Source of the DNA: Euborellia annulipes | Lineage: Eukaryota > Arthropoda > Insecta > Dermaptera > Anisolabididae | Length of the DNA stretch: 64,000 nucleotides | Reading direction: 5' to 3' | Assembly: GCA_023213315.1 (NCBI GenBank) | Contig: JAKCPI010016402.1 | Location: 1 to 64,000, forward strand | Part shown: piece after piece, positions 47,801-59,800 of the stretch | Position numbering within the stretch: the first letter of the stretch is position 1 | Layout of the letters: each line of letters opens with the position of its first letter | Program-made: the position numbers and the translations under genes | Notes under the pieces: generated by a model | Databases searched by the model: none | What the model saw: only the letters and a program-made list of their open reading frames with translations | Told to the model about the DNA's origin: nothing

Positions 47801-50800
47801 CCGAAAAAAAAAAAACAGGTTAAAAATGAATTTTCTCGTTGGGTTTGCGCATGCGCTTCCGAGTTTTATACAGTTTTATTAGCGATTTTTGTATAAAACT
47901 CTAAAATAATGTATAAAAACCAACTCTGTGTAAAACAGTGTCTCTAGGCCTATGTATATTTATAAAAAAAATGCAAAAAATAATACAATTTTGTTTTTTG
48001 CCAATAAAAAATGACAGCATAAGTATGAGCGTAACTAGAGAATTTGGCTAGGAGGGGGGGGGCAGTCATCCTCGCTGGGGGGGGCATGGGACCAACTATC
48101 CTCCGGGGGGGCCTGGGACCCAATTTTTCTTGGCAGGGAGCTTTCGGGGGGGGGAGGGTCACAAGTCTTCTGCTCCCCCCCCCCGGCATCCCCCTAGTTA
48201 CGCCCATGCGCTTAAGGGTTCAAAACCCTGGTTCAAAATGATAATAAAGACGAAAATTAAATAAATTTAAATAAAAATTATATATAATCTTTATATATAT
48301 AAAATTATATTAAATAAAAAAGTTTTAAAGTTCTAACGATGCTCAGAAAAGATCATTGAATTTCTCTTTTTTTTTTAAATGGTTGAGCTGACTAAGATTA
48401 GTGACTTGTCTGTCTGGTTTATTGCTTAAAAAGATGTGGCTCCCATATGGCTTTTTAGGTTTTTTTTTTTCATTATACTTTTGACATCTAAATAATCATT
48501 TATAAACTACGTATATGAAATAACTTAAAAGAAAATTTTTATTTTTGACCTGTCCTCTTGAATCCCCCTAAGTTCTTTTCAATTCAATATCATTTTTTTT
48601 TGTTTTATTGTAAAAGAATCATATCAATAGATTTTATTTTGTTTTTAATAAAGATCCCCTCTACTTTGAGTATTCATTCTTTTTTTTTTATGCCTGGGCT
48701 TAAATTTAATATTCATTTTTATTAACATTTTTTTGATTAAAAAACCAAATTCATTTATGCAGATTTTACGCTTTTTTTTGTTATTATTTAAATGAAAAAG
48801 ATAATCTATTCTTTATTCAACAAAAAATTATTTTATATTAATTAATTCTTTTATTATGATCATCTACAATTTATTCACTCACTGTCTTGAAATATAAATA
48901 AACTAGGGCCGCAGCACAGTGGTAGAGTATTCGCCTCTTATACTAGGGGTGAGGGATTCGCTTCCCGTTCCAATTGAATTGTCAAAAAAAAAAAACACCT
49001 TGAATAAAACAATGGCCAGGGTTTTCTAATATTTTGAGAATCACAACGCCCCGAGGATCACAGGATATTCTTCAGTAACTAAAGCCAGGGTTTCTTTCTT
49101 GTATGATAATCCATTTTCTTTTGTATTAAAAAAATATTAGTATGAAATTCTTTTCACCACACGAGTGACTTTATTTTAGCTGCGAGGCTTTTTTGCCCTT
49201 ACACTAGGTAATTAGCAATTTAAAGTGGATTTAAGGCTCAAGTGACTTTTTTTTTAACATTCACACTTTTTCTCATTCACACCCACATTCATACACACAT
49301 CCACAGTCTTTTCGGTACACCAAGCCCCGAGGGCGCTCAAGTGACTTGAAAGCGCGTTTGGGAATTTAGTGAGGAAACTCCTGAAAGCCACTGAACTTTT
49401 ATGATGGAAAAACTAGAGTCTTTGTAATCAGAAAGGAAAATTTAAATTAATATTAATATTATTCTTATCGTAAATAGATTCTCAGAGTCTCTTTGAGTAG
49501 ATTGATAACAGCTAAGAGTTGCCCAAACTAAACTCTTTAATCAAGCTTCTTCCTCACCCCCATTTCTCACATTCAGGCGTCAGGCCGTATGATTTTTTGG
49601 GCCGCACACACACACACACATGCTCTATCCTAGTGGTCCCCAACCCCTGGACCGTGGATCAAATGGTTCAGTACAGAGCCGCCCAAGAAACATTAAATTA
49701 TTTCCATTTTATTTAGTGTGGTGTATTTCAAGATGTAAAATTTATCAACATAGAAAAAATTTATATTTTGTTACCATGGCTACCATTTCTCCTATCTCTC
49801 CTATAAAGTACAAAGTGTGCTTCAAACAATTTTGAAGGCAAAATGAGAATATACATTTTAAAGAGCATCTAAAAAATAATTGATTTTTGAATTTTAATCA
49901 AAAAATCGTTAGAGCAAATTTTGAGAAAATCGAAAAAAAACTCAAAAAGTACATCAGTAAAGTACTAGTACTCTTTAGCCGATTTTGATTAAAAGCTTAT
50001 TTTTCCGATCCCGGGGGTGTTTAACTTAAATATAAAATTTCAACCTCATAGCTATATATATATATTAACATATATATGTTATATATAGGTAAGAGAAAGT
50101 GAAAATATAAACAATCAGTCCTCCCCCTTGCTCAGCGCGCTAGTGAAAAATTGACAGGTCCGCGGCGATAAAAAGGTTGGTGAACACCATGGGTGAACAC
50201 TGGATGGGCAGGATCGCGATTCTTTTGGATTTTAATCCGAAAATCCGATCCAGGATTATAGAATCTGGGTCCAAATCATTTTTGCCCTCTGGATCTAGGT
50301 TTATTTTTGAAGGATTAGCAATCCTATATGTTTGCGATCCTTTTCAAAGGACTTTAAAATTTGTATCAGGAATGAAAGTTAAAAGAAAACGCAGCCAAAA
50401 TTTTTCCCTTAAAAATATATTTTAACAGCTGATGTTTCGGCTTTGGTCAAAGCCATCCTCGGAGCTGTTATTGGTCATTATGTACATATATTTCGAATTG
50501 TATTTGGCATCAATTTAGGATATAACATTAGAAAAAAGTCTTTAGTTCAAGAAAAGCTTTTTCCTTCTTCTACCACCAATACAACATATTTATTTTTTTT
50601 GTGCCTAATGTGTGATAGATAATTCACTCAGGGCAGTACAATTTCATCCAGATACAATTCAAAATATATGTATATAATGACCAATAACAGCTCCGAGGAT
50701 GGCTTTGACCAAAGCCGAAACTTCAGCTGTTAAAATATATTTTTAAAGAAAAAATTTTGGCTGCGTTTTCTTTTAACTTTCATTCCTGATACAAATTCCA

Positions 50801-53800
50801 CCAGCCATAAAATACTCTTATACTTTAAATTTTTTTTATTTTTTAATAAATATGTAGAGTATATCCTTTTGTTTCATCCAAATTCCTAAAAATCAAGTCC
50901 GGATTGGATTTTTGGATAGTGGATCTCAATTTTAGGATCCTTTTTCTAAAACGAATCAGATTAGCGGATTGGATCGCCAGAGTTTATCGGATCGAGCGAT
51001 CCGCCAATCCTTTTAAAGGATTTTGCCCATCCCTGCCTAATACACATAGAGAAAAAATTATATTTCTCTTTCAAGAGGATCTTTTTAAACATATTCCCTT
51101 AAAAATATTTAAACGTCACTCTATCTCATTTCAATATTTTTACTCTATTACTGAAAAGATTTTTAATAAATAATTCAACTTGCGTCATATTAGATAAAAT
51201 TTTTATACTATTATTAAAAAAATCTCATTTTTTTATAATCAAATTCCTTAAAAAAACATAATTATAGATGGGTGCTATCAAGAAAATTTTCAATCAAAAT
51301 TGGATTGATTAATTAACAGTTATTAGGCTGGGTTGGAGGGTCGTAGGGCCTTAGGTCTATACGTCAGCGCCTCCCCCCCCCCCCCCCCAGGCATTCGGCT
51401 CGGATGGAGCTCGGCTGCTGTCGCCTCCCGGCTGTTTGCTGTCGGCTGTCGACTCGATTACACGCTGTAACCTCCTCTTCTCAGTCGTCAGTCGCGCTAT
51501 TCAACCTGCCTTTTTGCATTTATCCTTTTCCTTTTCCTGGACAAAAAAAAAAAAAAAAAAAAAAAAGGTTATCATTTCACATGACTATCGCTGTGATAGT
51601 ATTGTTGTCGACGCATCTCCCTCCCTTCTACCCCACTGACGTTGTTCGTCCCCGGCGTCGTACACCGTCGCCCCTGTGCAACTATTGATCCGTACCCTCG
51701 GTGTTCCTCCCACCCTCAATCGGCCGGTCGCCATCCTCTTCTCTCTCTCGCTCTCATTCAGACAGCAGCTTTTTTTATTTTATTTTTCCTTTAAAACCAT
51801 GCAATTAACTGAAAAAGTGTGCAAAATTCTTTGTGACTAATTGACATTAGTTAGTATTACTTAAAAATGGACAAGTGATATCATTGCCCTTGACTAAGGG
51901 TTTATAAAAAGAAAAATGGTGAATAAAGGCGTGAATGGTGGAGCCGGTCCTCCAAGCCGGCTTCCTAGAGCTTCTTCTCACAATACCCCCGCAGACGGCA
52001 ACGGCAACGATGTCACCCCCAACACGGACAGGCCTCTCTTCATCAAGGTAGATGAGTTTTTCACCTGTCCAAATAGACAAAGCAGCCAGAAGTGGATTCT
52101 AAAAATATCCCCCCCCGCATCCTTGTCCTGGACCAAGTATCTTATTTCTCATTGTTTATAAAAAAACATATCCCTCTTTGTTTCCTTGTCATTTTTAGTT
52201 CACGGTCGGTTTCTTTTCCGTATTTATTTTTAAAATTTAGTTTTTATCCCTTAATCCAAAAATACCTCTAAGCTAATCCTTGAAGACAATAATATACTTA
52301 ATATTCCGTTATATTTGGTCTTCTTGATTTAAGAAAAGGTGTTGATTGATGCTTGTCATTTTTCATTTAGGGCTGATCTTGTTGGCATGGCTTCCCTATT
52401 GCTGCATCCTCTTTTTTTTTTGCCCGCAACCATCGTATTTCTCCCTCTCCTCGTCCTCGTCTCGGAGGAATCGATCTCTTGGCGAGATGGCGAGATGCGG
52501 CCCACAAAAAACACCCTTCCTTCCTCAATCTCTCAATCTAATATTCTTCTAGCTTTTAATGAATTTTATTATTATTTTTTACAAAAAATTGCCTGTTGTT
52601 TCGAGTTAAGGGAGACGTTTCTTCTATTCCCTTTAAGCCATACGATGGGCCGGCCGGCTTGCTCGTTTCATTCATTATTAACTTTAATTTTCTTTAATTC
52701 CTTAAAAGCTCTTGATCAAAAGTGGGAGCAATATGGGTTCCCATTTAATTTAAAAAAATATAAAAGGAATCTAAATGCCTAATAACAATCCTACCTCACT
52801 AAAATATAGTTCATGTCGGATGAAATTAAAATACACCACAGTAATTATTTTTATTTGCTATAAATATTCTATTTATTTAAAGTAATTGATTTTCATCTCA
52901 ATTGAATTGGCTATCAATCTAAATGGCTTTGAAAAAAAAAAAATCAGACTGTGGGATTTGAACTCACATCTCTTAGGTTTTAAGGTTATGAATAATGACA
53001 TTATTTAATCAATGTGAGTTGATATCCTTGATGAAGTTGATATATTAATTGTAAATGTTTTATAATATAAATTCATTAAAATGAAAATATATTCCCCACT
53101 GGTTAAGATAGCTACTGAATTTAAAGATATTTTAAAGATCAATAATTCAAAACGATTAATATTTAAATTAATATATATATATATATAGTAAGTCTTTTCC
53201 AAATAAATCCTTAAATGTCCACTTTAAAGAGGATAAATACATAATATTTACACACAAATAAAGAATGTTGAAATCAAAATATGTTATCAAGCAAACAATA
53301 TAACAAATTTTGATGTCAGTCTAAAACTGGGAAAGAAATATCAAGTAAAACGCAATATTTATTTATCCTTGAAAGGAAAAGTAATTTAATAAACTTTTTT
53401 AATTATAATATTCATATTTATTTTTGTAAATTTAAAATAACCATTTATTACCTACTTTAAAATTATGCTAGTGAAAGTCAATAGGAAACTTTTCTTTGTT
53501 ATTAATTTAATGCTTCAACTCACCAACTTATTATCAAATGTAATTTAACTAAAAAATTATTTTAAATGATATCGATTTTCATTTTAAATTATAATACATA
53601 AAAGAAAGAAAAAAAAATGCAAATGTCAAATTGATTCTAACCGTGAACTTCGTCAAATGTCATTCTGTGTTCTTTTATCGATTTATTTTCTCTCTTCGTG
53701 CGCAAAACGCACGGCTCAGGCTGCTGACTCAAAAGATATTATATTAGATTTTTAGAAATAATTTAATATCAATGAAAGAATTGTCTCATCTCACGCTATT

Positions 53801-56800
53801 TTTTTTTTTTTTTTTTCTATTTATGTTTGAATTAGCGAACAGAAAGCGATGCCATGGCCACACACACGACCAAAACGACTGCAGCTACCGCCTCGCCTTT
53901 GCAAGCGCAGCCGATGGCTGCTATTGAAGAGGACAGGACTCTTCAGCTTCTGGCCCGATTAGGCTTGGCCACTCCGCAGCCTCCGAGTAGCCAAGACCTT
54001 ACTAGCCCTATGGACCGATCTTCCGATCAAGACCTCACACGATCAGTAAGTATTTACAAATGAAGAAAGCAAGTTAATTCTATTCCATATTTTTCAAAGA
54101 AAAAAAGAAAACTTGCCTAGATTCTCTGAAAATAAAGAAGAAAATAACTTTCTTTAAGCTCTTTCTATATAATATAAAAAAAGTAAATACAGTATAAGAA
54201 AGTACAACTAAATTCTTATTAAATAAAACCAAGACATGTATTGAATGAGTTTTGAAAAGTCTAAGATAGTCATCGTGAATTACATTAACTAATTAAATGT
54301 GAGATTTGAATTTGTAAAGTGGCTGTTGTATTTTAACAATAGAAGAGGAAGCAGGCAGCCAGGAAATGAAACTCCCAGTATTGGAGACAATTTCGACTTT
54401 AATTAAATAATGCCATCCATCTTCAGTCCATTTTTCGGAGTATAAACTCAAATGACAGCGCATTGAGTCAAATTGTAGAGTTGCCCGTTCGCGGGCATAC
54501 ATAAAATACGCCATAACAACAATGACAACTTTGTGCCTAATTAAATTATAGGCCAGTAAGACCCTATTGTGTCCTCGGGCTTGGCGTAGCTGGTAGCGCG
54601 CCTGTCTTGCATGCCAAGGGTCGAGGGTTTGGATCCCAGGCAGTCCGATGATTTTATTTAAGTTGTTCCAAATGGCTTAAATAAAAATGCCTGGACCCCA
54701 ATATATATATATATATATATATCTTAATATATGGTTATCGTTTAAAGACTTAAATGGCCTAGGTTGCCGAAAAGACTGTGTGTTTGTGTGTTGAATGGGG
54801 AAAAAAAGTGAAAAAAAAAATCTTATTGTAAATGAATTTTTGCATCAGTGTTGAATTATTTAAATTTGTATATTTTTTGTAGCAAGGACTGAGGATGGAC
54901 AAATAACATTTTGTCCGAAACGTCTCCTTTTCGGCATTTGACATCAACAGTAACTTCTCTTCAGCTCATAAAATACTTTTACATAAATACAATACAAAGC
55001 AATGCTAATAGTATTTTCTAGTTATTATTAAAAGTCTAAATCAATTAATAAAGATGGCCTTGTTCAATTAAAGCAGAAATTGTCTTTATTCCGCAAAAGG
55101 CTGCCCGCTCCATCTATTGGTGGGCCAAACGTCCTCTAGCGGGTCAAGAGACCAGTGGGTTGGTGAAAAGAAATTACAAAACGCTTCGAATAGACCGGAC
55201 TCGATTCATGGGGGGAGGTTAACTCCGACAATAATATAAATCTCGCATTTAATTAATCAAATTGTAAGAAATGTTTTGCACTCACATTCTGAGGTTTTCC
55301 TTTGTAATTTTTCTTTTTTTTTTTATTGCTAATGGAAAGGCAAAAGACAGATTCAAAATTACAAGCAACATCTTGCTTTCAAAGAATTTTGATTGCTAAT
55401 GCTTTGTGTTAATGGGGGGGAGGCTCCAAATGTTGGTTTGCGATCCCAATCATTGACTGATTCGGCAGGTGTTCTGCTACATAGCGGCCAATGTTTGAAT
55501 TTTGATTCTATTTGTTAACACCTAACCATGGATTGGCTAACAATTCAATTGAAATAAATAGAGACGGAGTCTAAATGGCCTTCGATGCCGAAAAAGACCT
55601 TAAATGAAATAAAAAAAATTAAAAAAACCCAAGTCAACAATGGGCGCATGATAGTTTATCATATCGAATAGCCTCGACTTTGAAAGACGAATTTCAATGT
55701 CAACTTCAGCAACGCCCAATTTTTAGTTAGTTATCGACTTTGAGTTAGTAGCATCGAGTAACACGCTTTTACACGAAAATTCGGTGCAAGATTCAACGCT
55801 TGACATTAAAAACTCGTCATTCATAACCTTACAAAGTTCGAAGGTGTTTGACTCATCGTTACTCTGCATTTTCTTTCTAATAGTCCCCATATATAGGCCT
55901 TTATATTCCCATGGAGAGGAAGGGAGAGTATTTTTAGTCGCCAAGTGACTATATCCTGCAGGGAGGATGGTCAGGCTTTAGGCCTGCCGAAATATTTGCA
56001 AATATATGATACAAGGCGTTTCCTAACAAATTTATGCTGTTTTATTTCACCCTGTACAACATCTGTAAAAGACGTTAACAGTGCTATAAAGGTACAATTA
56101 TCACTAGCCTAATAATATATTAATTTTTCATTTTTTTTCCCTTCATAGTCTGCAAGTTCAGCAGATCTCGATGGCTCTTGTGGGTCGCCTCTTCCTAATG
56201 AAGCATCAAGCAAAGTTGCTACGGTTGTTTCATCAACGGGAATCGCAACTCTCTACCATGGAACTTGGCCTGTCGATCCTCCAGCTGCAGCTGCTCTCTG
56301 GCATAGTGGACCCGCCAGTCTTTCAAGTCAAACGTTTGTTAGTCCCTTTGGTGGAGCAGCAACTGATGACCATGGCAGCGTGCACAGTTTCTCCCTTAGC
56401 AGCGGTCATGACCATCTTGAGGTAATTCCCTCCCTAGCTCTCTTTTATGTTAATAAATATGAATTGAAGTGAAAATATTTGTTTTTTTTTTCTTTATTTT
56501 TAGTTGCCACTTGCAGCTACTCGACGTACTTACAGTCAACAACAATTGGGTGCAAAATATGAAATGGTATATGGGCTTCTTTCTATGTTAGGCACTAATG
56601 ATCGACAGGATATGGCAAGGACATTACTCGCCATGTCAGGTTCTCCAGATAGTTGCCAAGCAATGCGCCAATCAGGTATAAACAAATATTATCAAAGTTT
56701 TTTTTTTTTTTTTAATTTCCCATTATAAAGGAGATATGCAGGCAGGAGATTAAAAAAAAAAAATTTTATATTCATTATTCTTGATGAAGTTCTCCATTTT

Positions 56801-59800
56801 TTCGTTATTTGTATGAAGTTATGGGACGACGTTTCGGACACCAAAAGTGGATAAGATATACACGTGGATGATGATATAAAATATTGATATTGTGTATCCA
56901 CCATACACCACACGACAACATCCACGTATATATCTTAACTTCTTTTGGTCCCGAAGAAGGAAACGATTGGGGTCCGAAACGTCGCCAAAAAAGAATTTTA
57001 AAAAAATTTGTTTTATTCTACTGGCTCCATCCAGGAGCAACCAATAAAAAGACTCTGCATGCAGATTCCAATCAATCACTGGAGACGTTTCGGTTCTTTT
57101 TATTTAACAACCATCCTCAGTCCTTACTAAACATATACATATAACATTAACTTTGTATATATACAACAATCAATTATAAAAAAATATAAAATTAAAAAGT
57201 AAAAATTTTTTGGTCTTACGATTAGAAAAGTATATATATAATTGCAGAGAGTTAGGCAGTAAAACATTTGGCATATACATTGTTGTTTTGTCAACTAAAT
57301 ATTACACATGTATATTCCTAGGTTAATAATTTTATGGCTACACTGGTGAGTAGCATATATGTATAAATAACAGCTCTTATGTTAATTTTTTAAATAGATT
57401 TCTATTCTAGCCGTGAGAAACCCGGGATTATATTTATTATTCATTTGCCTTCTTATCTAAATTTTAAGTAAAAAAATGAAATAACCTTTCGGTAAATGTT
57501 TCGGTTAATCACTGGAGGAAGATATATACCTGTGTAACATGTCGGGTTTCTGATATAAACAAAGACTCACTGTAAATAATAACCAAAAAAATAATAAATT
57601 TTCTCTTTTGATTGTAGGTTGTTTACCTCTTTTGGTGCAACTCGTGCATGGCCATTCAGGCGGAGAAGATTCTGGACCTGGATGTTTAGGCATTTCATCT
57701 AGTGATAGGGAAACTCGAAGACGAGCCTCTCAAGCGCTTCATAATGTGGTCCATGCATCACAAGGAGATGAAAAACGGGGTCGTCGTGAGGCTCGAGTTC
57801 TTCGATTACTTGAACAAGTGCGCGATTATTGCGATACACTTTCCATTGATTTAGAAAGAGTTCTTGCATCGCAACCACCACCTGCAGCCCGAGGAGCTCC
57901 TCTTCTCAATTTAACATCTGGTGAATTATTTACATATTACAAATTATTTTTATTATCTATCTAGATACAAGATATTTAGAATCTTTGCTTTTATTAACAT
58001 ACATTAACATATTATTAAAATATGTGATTCCGGAAAGTGAAAAGGGACCTCTTGTCAGAAATTTCACAAATTGAGATATTGATATTTTATTGTAGAGGAT
58101 AATTTCCTGAACATTTTAAGACCAAAACCACGATGATATCTCAAAAACTTGCAAAGTTATAGATAGGAAAAACGGTATTTGGGGAAAACGCATTTAAACA
58201 CAATGAAAAACTATTTAAGGTTACTAAATCGATTATTTTGTAATTTTTACCCGATTCTCATCGCTAAATTTACCGACTAAACCTGTATATGAAATATTGA
58301 AGAATCGTTTTCAATCGAAACCCAAAAATTGATATTTTTGACGTAATTCGACTAAAGTGCCCGTACGGGCTTTTACTTCGCTCGCAAGAGGTCCCTTTTC
58401 ACTTTCCGCTTCACATATACCGTATAATGAAATCATTTTCTTCTTGTCACTCTACGATCGATTTTTTGCCATCTCATAAACAGGCTTCTGAAGAGCTTTC
58501 TTGAACAATTTTATAACTTTTTCTATGGCAAACCTCAAGTTCTTTTCATATCGAATAAATGAGTCTAGATCTGTCTTTGTTATTGCTACTATGTAGGCAG
58601 CCAGGACGAGAAATGAAACGCTATTTTAATTCACTGTGCTCGTTGTCGTTTTGGGTGCTAATCGCCCCCTTCCTCAGGACCTGGTTAACGCATTGCGTTT
58701 TTTTTTTTATTTTAAGGAAAAAATAAAATATACATTCCAAATACAAAAATAAAAGATATTAAAATTTTTTTTTTCAACTTACTAAGCAGGTGCCAATTAT
58801 AACAATTAGATGTGTCATTTGTTGATGTATTTTTAACATTTAGATTCCAATGTATAATTCTAAGATAGCAGGTATGCTTTGATTCAATACAAGATGCTGT
58901 TAAAGCACTTTTCTCGATTAGAATGATTTATTTGGACCGTTTATTTTGAAAGTGGTGTAAGTCAATTTAAAAAAAAATGAGATATGACATAATTTATGCT
59001 TAAATTAATGTAAATTTTCTATGTATAACTAGCTAGTGGTGAATTTCTTAAAAAATTCCCATGTTTTGTTTTCTTCTTCCTCTTCTGTCCTCGCCTTATT
59101 CCCGCAATGCGGGGTCGGCGGACCTCACTTTTTCCTCCAACCCTATCATGCGTTTTTACGATCGGAAGAAATAGGACGTCGCACGGCCTGACGCCTGCTG
59201 AAAAGAGTAAGGAAGAGACAAGACATACTGAAGGACTGCCTGTCCCAGCTCGGGCAGCTCGTGGTCGCCATCCACGTACCCACAAGATGTGGGCCCCTGA
59301 GCAAAAAAAAAAAGGATTCATTCTAATCGAGAGAATTGCTTTAACAACTTATTGTATTGAATCGAAGCATACCTGCTATCTCAGAATTATACATTGTAAT
59401 CTAAATGTTAAAACAAATGGCATTTAATTGTTATAATTGATGGTTGCACAGAATACAAATTTCGATTGGAAGAAATAAGTAAAGAACTAGAGATCTCGCT
59501 TCTTGTTTTTAGAGTCCGAGGTTCAATATCCGAATATGAATTTCTTTTTGAGTTTTTTTCGATTGGCTGTAATTAAAATTCATAAATTAATTAATTTTTA
59601 AAATGTACATTCTTTTTTATAAATTTTACACAGATGCTATATCTTATATTCTAATGTACAGTGAGGGACATTATTGGAAGTCCCATTCATGCGTTTTCTA
59701 CTTGTGATTATAAAAAAAATGTTATATATTTTTTAATAGAAACTTTCATGGTATAAACCTAGAAAATTTCCAATAAATATCTTCATTTTCTTTTATAAAA

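Larger units (their letters stand above)
50361..50820. mobile_element. Hammerhead-bearing foldback element in APC intron
   Basis: Arms start near TGTATCAGGAATGAAAG and its complement. It contains opposed motifs at 50424 and 50686 and a tail CCAGCCATAAAATAC. It is inserted in a larger hAT-like element (50200-51035). A near-duplicate ACTTTAAAATTT/ACTTTAAATTTT flanks it. Confidence 0.7.
50200..51035. mobile_element. hAT-like element with nested foldback
   Basis: Ends CTGGATGGGCAGGATC and GATTTTGCCCATCCCTG-like (51019-51035). The subterminal GGATC-rich sequence is inverted between the ends. Interrupted by the foldback 50361-50820. Confidence 0.5.

Noticed and set aside
48044..48241. Gly/Pro-rich open frames on both strands
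   Set aside because: Reading of poly-G/poly-C inside a MITE.
52339..52782. 147-codon open frame in APC intron
   Set aside because: No family features, overlaps another open frame, and sits between well-supported exons with no splice signals.
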